A stretch of DNA of 64,000 nucleotides from Fluviispira sanaruensis (GCF_004295685.1 NZ_AP019368.1:423501-487500); one strand, 5' to 3'; counted from the stretch's first letter, positions 34,350 to 43,930 are shown. The notes: generated from the letters alone by a model not told the origin. A program made the numbers and translations.

Positions 34350-34454
34350 CTAGCTTCCGACTCTTGTTGAGCCGTATTTATGGCGTGGTAGCGCTTACCT
34401 AAAAACCATATGTTAGCACAAAGTTAACATAAAAAGCGTATAAGGAATTCTATT

Positions 34455-34781
34455 GTGAGCAGTAAGACAAATTACGCAGTCGTTAATATCTTTGGTCGTC
34501 AGTACAAAGTTGCTGAAGGCGATAAAATCAAAGCAAGCTATATTGAAGCAGATGTAGGCACAACATTGCCTTTCTCTGAAGTTTTAATGATCAATAAAGC
34601 TGGAGAGTTAAAAGTTGGAGCGCCAACTATCAGCGGTGCAAAAGTAACTGCTCAGGTTGTTGCTCACGGTCGCGAAGACAAAGTTCTTGTTTTTAAATAT
34701 CTTCGTAAAAACAAATCCAAGAAAATGCACGGCCACCGCCAACCATTTACAACTTTGTCCATCACTCACATTGAAGGTTAA
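34455..34781 (+). CDS. rplU: Large ribosomal subunit protein bL21
   Basis: A 108-residue protein matching L21: YAVVNIFGRQYKVAEGDKIK, DKVLVFKYLRKNKSKKMHGH and RQPFTTLSITHI, where KK..GHRQ.FT is the RNA-binding signature. It starts at GTG 34455 after AGGAATT. It is first in the standard rplU-rpmA-obgE order. Confidence 0.97.
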   Translation: MSSKTNYAVVNIFGRQYKVAEGDKIKASYIEADVGTTLPFSEVLMINKAGELKVGAPTISGAKVTAQVVAHGREDKVLVFKYLRKNKSKKMHGHRQPFTTLSITHIEG

Positions 34782-34886
34782 TTCTTTCTTTGTTGTTTAA
34801 GATAAAGAAATTATTGAATTTTTGAGTGTTTTTTTAAATTAAATCTCCCATGTATCTTATGGGATACCAAATAAGGATCTCGTACA

Positions 34887-35153
34887 ATGGCAAGTAAAAA
34901 AGCCGGTGGTTCGACCAAAAACGGACGCGATAGCAATCCAAAATACCGTGGTGTAAAAACTTACGGTGGTGAAACTGTAAGAGCTGGCAATATCATCATT
35001 CGCCAAGTTGGAACAAAAATTCACCCAGGCACAAACGTAGGTATGGGTAAAGACTTTACTTTATTTGCAAAAATTGACGGTGAAGTTAAATTTGAGCACG
35101 TAACTCGTGAACGTCAATGCGTTAGCGTTTATCCAGTAGACGCAAAAGCTTAA
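34887..35153 (+). CDS. rpmA: Large ribosomal subunit protein bL27
   Basis: An 88-residue protein with the L27 signature: [35 protein letters not shown] and [16 protein letters not shown]. The N-terminus begins ASKKAGG, with no cleaved leader of the Firmicutes type. The gene follows rplU by 105 bases. Confidence 0.97.
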   Translation: MASKKAGGSTKNGRDSNPKYRGVKTYGGETVRAGNIIIRQVGTKIHPGTNVGMGKDFTLFAKIDGEVKFEHVTRERQCVSVYPVDAKA

Positions 35154-35192
35154 GAGTTACAGTTCTGAATTTGTAGCTTCAATCTTTTTACT

Positions 35193-35246
35193 AAAAGCCA
35201 AGGTGCGTTTATAGTCTTTATGCGCATCTTGGCTTTTTGTTTTGTC
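35193..35246 (+). terminator. Terminator after rpmA
   Basis: AAAAGCCAAGGTGCG pairs with TGCGCATCTTGGCTTTTT across a short loop, with a T-run at the end. It separates rplU-rpmA from obgE. Confidence 0.8.
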
Positions 35247-35378
35247 TCCTCCTTTGATATAAGTAAGTTATTTTTATTATTAGCTTTTTTATATAAATGG
35301 GGGTATCGGGTTTGTAGAAAATCCTGAATTTATTCTCAGCTTTTACTCATTATTCAATTCCTTATGGTGGCTTTTTTT

Positions 35379-36407
35379 ATGAAATTTATTGATACAGCAG
35401 AGATTAAAGTAAAAGCCGGCGATGGTGGGCTTGGTATGTCACACTTTCGTCGAGAAAAATACGTTCCAGCGGGAGGCCCAGATGGAGGCAACGGCGGCAA
35501 TGGAGGAGATGTTTATCTCTATGCAACCGAAGGTTTGTCTACACTTCTTGACTTTCGTTACCAACGTTTTCACGAAGCAGAAGCGGGCGGAAAAGGTGGA
35601 ACAAACAATCGTCAAGGCCGTTGCGGTGATGATCTTATTTTAAAAGTACCCTGTGGGACTGTGGCATTTGACTCCGAGAGTGGCGAAATAATTGGAGAAG
35701 TTCTCTATGAAGGACATAAACTTCTCGTTGCAAAAGGTGGAAAAGGAGGAATTGGCAACACCGTTTTTACTACGGCGCGGAACCAAGCTCCGACAAAGAC
35801 CATTGCCCCCATAGTGGGTGAAAGCAAATCATTGCGCCTTGAGCTAAAAATGATTGCAGATGTTGGTATCATTGGCAGCCCCAATGCTGGAAAAAGCACG
35901 TTGATCACTGTAATTTCTGCTGCACGTCCTAAAGTCGCAGATTATCCGTTTACAACTCTTGTTCCAACGCTAGGAGTTGTAAGTCACAAAGAATCCAATC
36001 CATTTGTCGTGGCCGATGTGCCAGGCCTTATTCCTGGAGCAAGTCAAGGAAAAGGTTTGGGACACGATTTTTTACGCCATATAGAAAGAACTCGTGTACT
36101 TGTTCACCTAATTGATGGTAGTCAAGAAACTGCTGAAGCCATGATTTCAGACTTTGATGGTATTTTAGAAGAATTACGTCTTTACGATAAAGCTTTATTA
36201 GATCGTCCTAGAATCACAGTGGTGTCTAAGGTTGACTCTTTATCAAATGAGGAAACTGAAGAACCTCTTAATAATATCGAGGCCTTAAATGGCTTTCGCA
36301 ATTATTTAAAATTAAAGAAAACGCCCTATCTTGAAATCAGCTCTGCCTATCGCATTGGTATAACTGAAATGCTTGATAAACTTATAGAAGTTCTTGGGCA
36401 AAAATAA
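35379..36407 (+). CDS. obgE: GTPase Obg/CgtA
   Basis: A 342-residue ribosome-assembly GTPase. The ATG at 35379 (MKFIDTAEIKVKAGDGG) is the usual family start; an ATG five codons earlier is less likely. The Gly-rich Obg domain spans 1-~157 (GPDGGNGGNGGDVYL, KAEAGGKGGTNNRQG type segments). The G domain follows: G1 GSPNAGKST, G2 DYPFTT, G3 DVPGLIPGA, G4 SKVD, G5 EISSAY. The C-terminal extra domain of some Obg proteins is absent. It leads a run with rsfS and rlmH. Confidence 0.96.
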   Translation: MKFIDTAEIKVKAGDGGLGMSHFRREKYVPAGGPDGGNGGNGGDVYLYATEGLSTLLDFRYQRFHEAEAGGKGGTNNRQGRCGDDLILKVPCGTVAFDSESGEIIGEVLYEGHKLLVAKGGKGGIGNTVFTTARNQAPTKTIAPIVGESKSLRLELKMIADVGIIGSPNAGKSTLITVISAARPKVADYPFTTLVPTLGVVSHKESNPFVVADVPGLIPGASQGKGLGHDFLRHIERTRVLVHLIDGSQETAEAMISDFDGILEELRLYDKALLDRPRITVVSKVDSLSNEETEEPLNNIEALNGFRNYLKLKKTPYLEISSAYRIGITEMLDKLIEVLGQK

Positions 36408-36422
36408 CATTGGAGAGTTTTG

Positions 36423-36902
36423 ATGTCAGATTATAGTACAAGCATGTCGATTGGTGACAGAGTTTTTAGTCACGAAGAAATAGCAATGTTAGCCATTGCT
36501 GCGGCTGAAGAGAAAAAAGCAGTTCGCCCTGTTATTATGGATTTGAGAAGTCAAGGTGCATTCACAGAGCTTTTTGCAATTGTGAGTGCTTCCAATACGC
36601 GTCAAGTGTATGCAGCAGCTGAATCAGTCCGTCACTTTTTTAAGAAAAACTTTGGAATGTCGCCTGTAACAGTGGATGGAATGGAAAATAGCACTTGGGT
36701 TTTAATCGACTACGGCTTTTTATTTGTCCATATTTTTCAAGAGCCAACCCGTGAGCTTTATCAATTAGAACAGCTTTGGAGCAAGGCACACATGCTTCCC
36801 GTGAGTGAAGAGAAATGCCAAGAACTTTATCAAGAAGTTTTAGGCTTGACAAAAGCAATGTCTGCCAGTGAAGAAGATGTTGCACAAGAGGCAGCTCTTT
36901 AA
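36423..36902 (+). CDS. rsfS: Ribosomal silencing factor RsfS (Iojap family)
   Basis: A 159-residue protein that binds uL14 and blocks subunit joining. Family features: VIMDLRSQGAFTELFAIVSA, SNTRQVYAAAESVRHF, TVDGMENSTWVLIDYGFLFV, VHIFQEPTRELYQLEQLW. The ATG at 36423 follows GGAG; a TTG one codon before is less likely. The N- and C-terminal extensions are Ala/Glu-rich. It lies 15 bases after obgE and 5 bases before rlmH. Confidence 0.95.
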   Translation: MSDYSTSMSIGDRVFSHEEIAMLAIAAAEEKKAVRPVIMDLRSQGAFTELFAIVSASNTRQVYAAAESVRHFFKKNFGMSPVTVDGMENSTWVLIDYGFLFVHIFQEPTRELYQLEQLWSKAHMLPVSEEKCQELYQEVLGLTKAMSASEEDVAQEAAL

Positions 36903-36907
36903 ACCTT

Positions 36908-37417
36908 ATGCGTTATATTTTTATAACCCCATGGAAAATTCCCAAAAATTCTCTCCTGTATGATTTCATACAGGAGTTTTTCTCTCGGATCTCTAAGCAC
37001 ACGCCAGTGCAACATATTTTTCCATCTTCGCAACTCAATCCTAATGAAGTCTTAGCTTTTTATACAAAAGAAATTAAAAAATTTTCTGTAGAAAATCCTT
37101 TGTGTATCGCATTAGATGAAAATGGTGAAAACCTAAGTAGCAGTGGACTGGCAAAAAATCTTGAGCAGTACGAAGTGAAAGGGGAAAAAATTGTCCTTTT
37201 TTGTTTAGGGGGAGCCTATGGCCTCCCTGAAGAATTAAAATCAATAGTAAAGATCGACCTTATTTCCCTTTCACGCATGACTTTTCCACATGAAATGGCG
37301 CTTGCTGTTTTAGTGGAACAAGTTTATCGCGCTCGTTGTATTCTTTCGAATCACCCTTATCACCATGGTGATAAATCCCCACTTGCGTTGAGTTTGCAAA
37401 AATATAAGAAAAAATAA
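36908..37417 (+). CDS. rlmH: 23S rRNA pseudouridine1915 N3-methyltransferase RlmH
   Basis: A 169-residue SPOUT methyltransferase. The SAM knot motif VLFCLGGAYGLPEEL and the C-terminal LSRMTFPHEMALAVLVEQVY then NHPYHHGD are diagnostic. It is coupled to rsfS, the usual neighbour. Confidence 0.95.
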   Translation: MRYIFITPWKIPKNSLLYDFIQEFFSRISKHTPVQHIFPSSQLNPNEVLAFYTKEIKKFSVENPLCIALDENGENLSSSGLAKNLEQYEVKGEKIVLFCLGGAYGLPEELKSIVKIDLISLSRMTFPHEMALAVLVEQVYRARCILSNHPYHHGDKSPLALSLQKYKKK

Positions 37418-37463
37418 TTGCTCGTAAAAGAAAAAATAAATATTCAAAAATTGGAGATAAACT

Positions 37464-38198
37464 TTGCTGTTCAATTTTTCAAGATGTTATCTTTGTCGTG
37501 AAAAAATTTTAAAGCTAGCCAAAATTATTTGCCCTGAATGCTATGATAATGCACAAAAACTTGTATTTTTATTTTGCCTGCGCTGTGGATTGTCTCAGTG
37601 TGTCGGCTGTGATAATCTCCCTGATTTTTCTCGAGTCATAAGTTTATATCCTTATTGTCCCCAGTTCTCAAAAATCTTAGTTTTAGCTAAAGACAATAAC
37701 GATTATAATGCGCAGCAAATATTCTATGAGTTATTTTATGCATCGACGAAAAATTTTTTAGAATATTACATAATTCAGAATGAAATTGAATGTATTATCT
37801 TATCTCCTCTGCGAAAAGATAGAATTGTAAATTCAGCTTGGCATACAAATATTTTTTTTCATGAAATAATAAATAGTATTAAAAAAGATTTTTCTAAAAT
37901 ATATTATAAACTCTCTGTTTTTTATCCACATATTATAAATTATACAGACAAAATCTCGGTGCAAAATAAAATTGAAAGAATAAATTCAACAAAAAAATTA
38001 AAAAATTTAAATATAAATTGGTTTTGTTTAAGTGAAAATAAAAAATTTAACTATCGTGACTTTAAAAAAATTCTTTTTATTGATGATGTTTTAACCACGG
38101 GGAATACGATGAAAAATTTCATAAATTCTTTGCCAGATAAAAAAATGGAGAGTTCTTGGGAACTTTTTACCTTATTCAGATCTCCACAAGGAGACTAA
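37464..38198 (+). CDS. ComF-family phosphoribosyltransferase-like protein
   Basis: A 244-residue protein. The N-terminus has zinc-ribbon cysteines (CYLCREK, IICPECYD, FCLRCGLSQCVGC). The C-terminal PRTase-type motif is ILFIDDVLTTGNTMKNF, where DDVLTTG is the PRPP-binding loop. ComF proteins take part in DNA uptake in naturally competent bacteria, but many homologs have unknown roles. It starts at TTG 37464 after GGAG. It is the last gene of the obgE run. Confidence 0.85.
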   Translation: MLFNFSRCYLCREKILKLAKIICPECYDNAQKLVFLFCLRCGLSQCVGCDNLPDFSRVISLYPYCPQFSKILVLAKDNNDYNAQQIFYELFYASTKNFLEYYIIQNEIECIILSPLRKDRIVNSAWHTNIFFHEIINSIKKDFSKIYYKLSVFYPHIINYTDKISVQNKIERINSTKKLKNLNINWFCLSENKKFNYRDFKKILFIDDVLTTGNTMKNFINSLPDKKMESSWELFTLFRSPQGD

Positions 38199-38585
38199 AA
38201 GGAAACGCTTAATTAAAAGGCTTATTTTTGCTTAAAAATTAAGAAAAAATAACATAAATGTTATTAAAACATTTAAAATGAAGCTCGTGGTGTCAAAAAT
38301 GTAACTAAAATAAGCAAAAATGAGAGGGTGCGAGAAATAATTTTGCCTATTTTTTAATCATATAATAATTAAAAAAAATAATTATAATAATAATTTTTAT
38401 AGCGTCTCTAAATGAAATGCAATTTTATTTTTTTTAATTTTTTGTGTCAAGTTAATTGTGAGACCTTTTTACTTCTTTCTCGCAGATTATTCTTTTGCTA
38501 GCCTGAAATAGAATGCTGTTTATAGTCTCTCATGTAATAGATAGTGTAATTATTTATTTTAGGTGCAAAATATTTGGGAATATCA
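38199..38585. other. AT-rich intergenic region upstream of the RlpA-like gene
   Basis: About 390 bases, AT-rich, with no credible reading frame. No clear terminator for the comF gene could be identified. The promoter of the downstream lipoprotein gene is presumably here, but no good hexamer pair stood out. Confidence 0.35.
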
Positions 38586-38996
38586 ATGAGATTATTAAAT
38601 ATTATTTTTTTATTTATCGTTTTACATTTCTTTGTAAGTGCATGCACTACAACTAAAAAGGAATGGGGAAGCAAAGAAGAAAAGAATAGTTTTGAACATA
38701 CATTTGTTGAAAGTGGATTCGCTTCTTTTTATGGGAAAGGTTTTGCAGGTAGACCAACTGCAAGTGGGAAAATATATGATCCAGGTTTACTTACTGCTGC
38801 TAGTAAAACTTTACCTCTTCACTCTCGTGTTATGGTAAAAGATGTTAAAACAGGCCGCTTCGTTGTCGTAACTATCAATGATAGAGGTCCTTATGTTTCT
38901 GGGCGTGTGATTGATTTAAGCGTTGCTGCGGCAAAAAAACTTGGAATTATGCGGAAAGGTGTTACCAAAGTTGAGGTTTTCTTGGTTAAAAATTAA
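38586..38996 (+). CDS. RlpA-like lipoprotein (double-psi beta-barrel)
   Basis: A 136-residue lipoprotein: signal (LLNIIFLFIVLHFFVSAC) with lipobox VSAC and then a RlpA domain: GFASFYGKGFAGRPTASGKI, MVKDVKTGRFVVVTINDRGP and RVIDLSVAAAKKLGI. In Pseudomonas RlpA cleaves denuded glycans at the septum. Here it lacks a C-terminal SPOR domain, so septal targeting is not evident. The ATG at 38586 is chosen over a TTG four codons earlier. Confidence 0.88.
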   Translation: MRLLNIIFLFIVLHFFVSACTTTKKEWGSKEEKNSFEHTFVESGFASFYGKGFAGRPTASGKIYDPGLLTAASKTLPLHSRVMVKDVKTGRFVVVTINDRGPYVSGRVIDLSVAAAKKLGIMRKGVTKVEVFLVKN

Positions 38997-39725
38997 TTAA
39001 AAAGTAAAATTTTCGCCTAGGTAAACTTGCCTTACTTTTTCGTTCGATGCGACATCTTCAGGTAATCCTTCAGCAAGAATTTTTCCAGCCGCTAATACAT
39101 AAGCACGATCGCATAAAGAAAGTGTCTCGCGCACATTGTGATCTGTTATCAGCACTCCTAAATTTTCTTCATGCACAAGTTTTTTAATAAGATCTTGAAT
39201 TTCAGCAACTGTGACAGGGTCAATCCCTGCAAATGGTTCATCTAGTAATAAAAAGCGGGGAGAAATAACTAAAGTTCTTGCTATTTCTAGACGTCTTCTT
39301 TCGCCGCCAGAAAGACTTAAGCCCATGCTTTTTCTTATATGCCCTATGCCAAATTGTTCAATCAATTTTTCTAGAAGAGCTGATCGTTGTTTTCTGGGTA
39401 CGCCCCAAACTTCCATGATGGCTTTTAAATTATCTTCGACTGTAAGCTTACGAAAAACACTGGAGTTTTGAGGTAAATAACCAATGCCAAGGCGTGCTCT
39501 TTTGTGAATAGGCAATTCAGTGATATTATCTTTATCGATTTGCACATTGCCTGAACTTGGTTTTAACAAACCAACTGTCATATAAAAACTTGTGGTTTTT
39601 CCTGCACCATTAGGTCCTAACAATCCGACCACTTCCCCACTATTCACATGGAAACTCACATCATCGACAACTGTGCGTGAACCAAACTTTCGGATTAAAT
39701 GAGACGATTTGAGTTGGTTGTGCAT
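38997..39725 (-). CDS. lptB: LPS export ABC transporter ATP-binding protein LptB
   Basis: A 242-residue ATPase of the LptBFGC machine: Walker A GPNGAGKTT, Q-loop GYLPQNSSVFRKLTVEDN, signature LSLSGGERRRLEIART, Walker B RFLLLDEPFAGIDP, switch His LITDHNVRETL. It is the last gene of pabB-pabA-lptC-lptA-lptB; the gap to lptA is 11 bases. Confidence 0.96.
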   Translation of the reverse strand: MHNQLKSSHLIRKFGSRTVVDDVSFHVNSGEVVGLLGPNGAGKTTSFYMTVGLLKPSSGNVQIDKDNITELPIHKRARLGIGYLPQNSSVFRKLTVEDNLKAIMEVWGVPRKQRSALLEKLIEQFGIGHIRKSMGLSLSGGERRRLEIARTLVISPRFLLLDEPFAGIDPVTVAEIQDLIKKLVHEENLGVLITDHNVRETLSLCDRAYVLAAGKILAEGLPEDVASNEKVRQVYLGENFTF

Positions 39726-39736
39726 TAATAATACCT

Positions 39737-40426
39737 TTATAATTTATTTTTTTTTTCGTTTTCTTTACTATTTAAACTATTGGTTGATTTTGGATCAATA
39801 GTGCCATGGGGGTCTTTTAAACTGATGTCCCCAGTTTTTAAATTCAAAGAGATTATTTCAGCATTGACAAACTCTTTATTTCGCCAAACTTTCGCCTTTC
39901 CTTTTAAAACCATAGTTTTTTCTGGGACGAGAAATACTATTTCATTGGCATTTGCTCTGATTTCTGGAGAATTTTCTGTCGATTTTTTAAAAATATTTAC
40001 ATTGCCTGTTGCTATCGCTTTTTGAATAGAAGTTGATCCCGAACCCGAAGTTGTGCCTGGTGAACTTATTATTTGTGCTTTATCTGAGGTTAATTTCAAA
40101 TCATCTTGAATGATAACTACATTGCCAATTAAATTCAAAATCCCTGTTTTTCTTGAGCCTTCTGCTTTATTTCCTTCAAAATACACGGGGGAGTTTTGAT
40201 TGTGATTTGCAAAATCATTATTTAAATCACTCTCACTTTTTTTCGCCTTCACTTTGCTTTTTGGAGTGATTTCAGGTGTTTTATTTTCTAAAACTTTATT
40301 GTCATCGATTTTATTTGTTTCGTAATCATAATTATCTGGTAAGATATTTTTGAAATCAGCTTTGGCATTGCATGCAGTTAAAATACATAAAACTAATAAA
40401 GATTTTAAAAAATTAAAATATAACAT
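39737..40426 (-). CDS. lptA: LptA-like LPS transport protein (OstA domain)
   Basis: A 229-residue exported protein that should bridge LPS across the periplasm. A signal segment (FLKSLLVLCILTACNA) could be a lipobox (LTAC). A ~65-residue linker follows, then the OstA/LptA beta-jellyroll: NLIGNVVIIQDDLKLTSDKA, AIATGNVNIFKKS, VFLVPEKTMVLKGKAKVWR and ISLNLKTGDISL. A true LptA is usually not lipidated, so the Cys is an oddity. The position between lptC and lptB supports the call. Confidence 0.88.
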   Translation of the reverse strand: MLYFNFLKSLLVLCILTACNAKADFKNILPDNYDYETNKIDDNKVLENKTPEITPKSKVKAKKSESDLNNDFANHNQNSPVYFEGNKAEGSRKTGILNLIGNVVIIQDDLKLTSDKAQIISSPGTTSGSGSTSIQKAIATGNVNIFKKSTENSPEIRANANEIVFLVPEKTMVLKGKAKVWRNKEFVNAEIISLNLKTGDISLKDPHGTIDPKSTNSLNSKENEKKNKL

Positions 40427-40437
40427 TTTCTTCTTTC

Positions 40438-41067
40438 TTAATTCAATTTATTATTGGTATTTGGGATAATCACTTTTCCATCAACTTGTGAATTAATTTT
40501 AAATTCCTCATTTTTAATAGAATAAGAAAATCCTTTTCCTTTCAGAGATCCTTGCGGACCATTTGATTCTATAGCACTATTGGAATGGATTTCTTCGTTG
40601 ATCATGTCAATATATATATTGCGAGTCTTCCCAATATTTTTATTAAAATCAAACATGACTTCCTCAGGAAGTTGAGCATTTCTTATACGACTATTTGCCC
40701 CCATTGACAATGCAGTTTGTCCTTCTTTTTCATTAATTATTTCCATTTGTCCTGTTGCTTTCGACGTTTTAATGACGGCAGTTTCTTTTTCATTCAAGTC
40801 ATAGGTTCTATATACTAAATTACCCGATGCTTCAAAATGATTGTCGGTAAAATATATAATTTCATCACCTGAAAATGAATATTTTAAATATCCATTTTCG
40901 AAAGATTTTGTGTGGAATTGATGAACACTGCTTGTGGGCAACACTATGTTATCTGAATTGAGCTGTGCTTGAAAAATTTCACTTGATTTATCTAGGTAGT
41001 TTTTTTGATACCATAATAAAATTAAAATTGTGAGTATAAATGAAATTGCATATATGCGGCCTAGCAT
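40438..41067 (-). CDS. lptC: LptC-like LPS export protein
   Basis: A 209-residue protein with one N-terminal membrane segment (IYAISFILTILILLWY) and a periplasmic beta-jellyroll of the LptC/DUF1239 type (YLKYSFSGDEIIYFTDNHFE, AVIKTSKATGQMEIINEKEG, IESNGPQGSLKGKGFSYSIK). It joins LptA to the inner-membrane ABC complex. Its start overlaps pabA by 7 bases and lptA follows after 11 bases. Confidence 0.88.
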   Translation of the reverse strand: MLGRIYAISFILTILILLWYQKNYLDKSSEIFQAQLNSDNIVLPTSSVHQFHTKSFENGYLKYSFSGDEIIYFTDNHFEASGNLVYRTYDLNEKETAVIKTSKATGQMEIINEKEGQTALSMGANSRIRNAQLPEEVMFDFNKNIGKTRNIYIDMINEEIHSNSAIESNGPQGSLKGKGFSYSIKNEEFKINSQVDGKVIIPNTNNKLN

Positions 41068-41642
41068 TGCACAGTCCCTAGAAAAGCATTTAAAAAAGAT
41101 TCCCCGCCAGGGCTCGCAAAGCTTTCTGGGTGGAATTGCACTCCAAAACGTCGATGAAGTTTGTGTTCAGCAATTAAGCTAAAGCCGTTTTCTTCTGCAA
41201 GGGATACCACATTTTTTGTAAAAACAGGATCGGAAGACTTACAGGCAAGAGAATTATACAAAACAACAGTTCCTTTAGGGGAATTTTTTTTAAAATGTGA
41301 GGATCGACAAGAGTCAATTATTTCGACTTGTCGGCCATGAATTGGTATTTTGCACATCTGTTCAATTTTTCCACCTTCAGCCAATAAAAAAATTTGGTGT
41401 CCTAAACAGACGCCTAAAAATGGGATCTGTGCAGGAATTTTTTTGTACAACTCAATAGATTCTATATATTCGCTCGGATGTCCTGGACCAGGAGAAAAAA
41501 TAATAGCATCATATTCGCTTATGTCAGCTATAGTATGAATGTCTTTATAAGATAATATTTTTAAGTCAATACCTTTAGCAACAAACCAATTGGTTAAATT
41601 GTATGAAAAAGAGTCAAAGTGATCTATAAAAAGAAATGTCAT
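41061..41642 (-). CDS. pabA: Aminodeoxychorismate/anthranilate synthase glutamine amidotransferase component
   Basis: A 193-residue class I amidotransferase: oxyanion SPGPGHPSEY, nucleophile GVCLGHQ, and catalytic FGVQFHPESFASPGG. It supplies ammonia to the chorismate enzyme encoded just upstream (4-base overlap). Because the partner has the PabB-type lysine, the pathway is folate (p-aminobenzoate) rather than tryptophan; a shared role in both cannot be excluded. Confidence 0.92.
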   Translation of the reverse strand: MTFLFIDHFDSFSYNLTNWFVAKGIDLKILSYKDIHTIADISEYDAIIFSPGPGHPSEYIESIELYKKIPAQIPFLGVCLGHQIFLLAEGGKIEQMCKIPIHGRQVEIIDSCRSSHFKKNSPKGTVVLYNSLACKSSDPVFTKNVVSLAEENGFSLIAEHKLHRRFGVQFHPESFASPGGESFLNAFLGTVQC

Positions 41643-43033
41643 AGAGAGCTTTCGATAGAATGTAAAAAAGAATTTAATTTAATAAGAAATTCTTCGTATT
41701 CATTAACTGCATTGGAAAGAGTTGTTATCCCTGCGCCAACACCGCAATAAACTCCTCTTTTGCCCTTATATACACTGCGAATTAGAATAGTAGAATCAAA
41801 ATCTCCATTCTTTTCAAGTACGCCGCAAACTCCTGTATAATACCCTCTTGTTATATTTTCTAATTTAGTAATAATTTCGCAAACACGTTTTTTTGGCGTG
41901 CCACTGATGGAGCCAGCAGGAAGCATTTTTTCTAAACAACTCCCTAGGTTTTCGTTTTCCTTTAGGATACCTAAGACCGAGCTTTGCATTTGGACCAATT
42001 GACCAGCTTTTCTGGCATAAAAAGGGCGATAGACTTCAACGCTGCCTGCTTTGCAGACGAGATTAAGATCATTGCGCATAAGATCAACAACTAATGTGTG
42101 CTCATATATTTCTTTTTTATCAGCCCAAATCGTCAAAGCATCTTCGTAAGTAGGACTTTCTGCTTGACTCTTTAAAGTTCCTTTGATGGGCTCTGTGGTA
42201 ATCACTCTTTGTTTTGAATAAATAAATCTTTCAGGAGAAAAGCAAGCTAAACCTACATTTTCATCGGCATAATAAATCCCATAACGGGATTTTATTTTCA
42301 ACCATGCCAGCAAAAAATTTGGAATACTTTTAAAAGGTGAGCTGTTTGTCAGCTCTTTGGTTGAGGTGAGGTTGGCGAGATAGCAGTCCCCTTTATTCAT
42401 AAAATTTTTTGCTTTTTCAATAACATCAACGATATCTTTTTTTAAAAGATCTTCTTTTAAAGCTATATTATTATTTGCCCGCAGATGCTTTGTTTGTGGA
42501 ATAAAGGAATGGTTTTGGTTAGATATATGTTCTATTTTTTCCCATAATTCATTTATAATATCAAATTCTTCAGAATGATTCAGAATGCTTAAACTCATTT
42601 CTCTGTGAGTAATATGAATTTTTATTTCAAATTTTGCATGCAAAACATATGAATCTTCTTCCTTTTTTGAATTCTCATAAGGGGTGACAAAAAATAATGG
42701 GCTTTCTGGGTTTTCTTTTAGGTGCACATAAAACTCATTGAGATTCTCTCTATATGAGTGTTTTTGTGTGTTACAAAAAAAACGGAGATTAACAGTATCA
42801 TTTTCATCAGAATATATATTATAGTACTTATCAGGAATTGAATTTGTTGCAATAAAATTCTGATTGATATTAAATTCGTAGCCATTGCAAGACAGCAATT
42901 GAAAATGACAAGCAATATTATGATTAAAATATTCTTCTAAAATTGAGCTTAATGATGAAATATATTGAGAAAAATAATCTAAATTTTCAATGGAAGACTT
43001 ATTTTCATAAGAGATTTTCAGGTTGTTCGTCAT
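41639..43033 (-). CDS. pabB: Aminodeoxychorismate synthase component I
   Basis: A 464-residue chorismate-binding enzyme. Conserved parts: ITTEPIKGTL with the Lys that serves as covalent nucleophile in PabB (TrpE has Ala there), HTLVVDLMRNDLN, MLPAGSISGTPKKRVCEII and YCGVGAGITTLSNA. It makes 4-amino-4-deoxychorismate for folate synthesis together with PabA. It heads an operon with pabA and the lptCAB genes. A candidate promoter lies in the 120 bases before it, divergent from amn. Confidence 0.93.
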   Translation of the reverse strand: MTNNLKISYENKSSIENLDYFSQYISSLSSILEEYFNHNIACHFQLLSCNGYEFNINQNFIATNSIPDKYYNIYSDENDTVNLRFFCNTQKHSYRENLNEFYVHLKENPESPLFFVTPYENSKKEEDSYVLHAKFEIKIHITHREMSLSILNHSEEFDIINELWEKIEHISNQNHSFIPQTKHLRANNNIALKEDLLKKDIVDVIEKAKNFMNKGDCYLANLTSTKELTNSSPFKSIPNFLLAWLKIKSRYGIYYADENVGLACFSPERFIYSKQRVITTEPIKGTLKSQAESPTYEDALTIWADKKEIYEHTLVVDLMRNDLNLVCKAGSVEVYRPFYARKAGQLVQMQSSVLGILKENENLGSCLEKMLPAGSISGTPKKRVCEIITKLENITRGYYTGVCGVLEKNGDFDSTILIRSVYKGKRGVYCGVGAGITTLSNAVNEYEEFLIKLNSFLHSIESSL

Positions 43034-43153
43034 TTTTACGACCCTTTAAATATGATGGAAAATCACTTTTTTTATTCCTCAGAGCGTGATCAAGGTATTG
43101 CTTACTGAGCTAAAAAGCGTATAGAATAAAAATGAAGTTTTGAGGAGTTTTTT

Positions 43154-43930
43154 ATGAAGACAAAAGCGGAAATTTGTAAAAATTGGCTACCCCGTTATAC
43201 CGGAACAAAAATAGATGACTTTGCAGATTATATTTTGCTTACGAATTTTCAGACTTATGTCAATCGTTTTGCTGAAATGACAGGAACAACTGTCGCAGGT
43301 CTTGACCGTGCGATGCCAAATGCAACCTGTAAAAAATCAAATGTTTCTATTATCAATTTCGGCATGGGTTCTGCCAACGCTGCAACAATAATGGATCTTT
43401 TGGGTGCTCGTTCTCCCAAAGCTGTTTTATTTTTAGGAAAATGTGGCGGTTTAAAACATTCAACCGAAATAGGTCATTTTATTTTACCAATTGCGGCTAT
43501 CCGTGGCGATGGTACATCGAATGACTATTTTCCACCTGAAGTACCTGCTATGCCGTCGTTTAAGCTTCACAAATTTGTTTCACAGAAAATTGTGGAAGCC
43601 GGCTATGATTATCGGACGGGTGTTGTGTACACAACCAATCGAAGAGTTTGGGAGCATGATCAAGCTTTTCTTAAGCGCCTTCACAACATGAAATGTATTG
43701 CAATCGACATGGAAACTGCCACAGTCTTGATGGTTGGTTTGTACAACGAAATTGCCCGTGGAGCGCTCTTAGTTGTGTCTGACGTGCCAATCACTCCTGA
43801 AGGAGTGAAAACCGAAGCTGGGGACAAAAATGTGTCTGCTAAGTGGACCGATGCACATATTCAGCTTGGAATAGACAGTCTAAAAGACTTAGAGTCCAAA
43901 GGAGAACCTATTAAACATTTTAAATATTAA
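43154..43930 (+). CDS. amn: AMP nucleosidase (short form)
   Basis: A 258-residue nucleosidase that splits AMP to adenine and ribose 5-phosphate. Key stretches: GTTVAGLDRAMPNATCKKSN, INFGMGSANAATIMDLLGA, FLGKCGGLKHSTEIGHFILP, YTTNRRVWEHDQAFL and AIDMETATVLMVG, with catalytic Asp in LLVVSDVPITPEGVKT. It lacks the N-terminal domain of the E. coli enzyme. The ATG follows GGAG. Confidence 0.93.
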   Translation: MKTKAEICKNWLPRYTGTKIDDFADYILLTNFQTYVNRFAEMTGTTVAGLDRAMPNATCKKSNVSIINFGMGSANAATIMDLLGARSPKAVLFLGKCGGLKHSTEIGHFILPIAAIRGDGTSNDYFPPEVPAMPSFKLHKFVSQKIVEAGYDYRTGVVYTTNRRVWEHDQAFLKRLHNMKCIAIDMETATVLMVGLYNEIARGALLVVSDVPITPEGVKTEAGDKNVSAKWTDAHIQLGIDSLKDLESKGEPIKHFKY

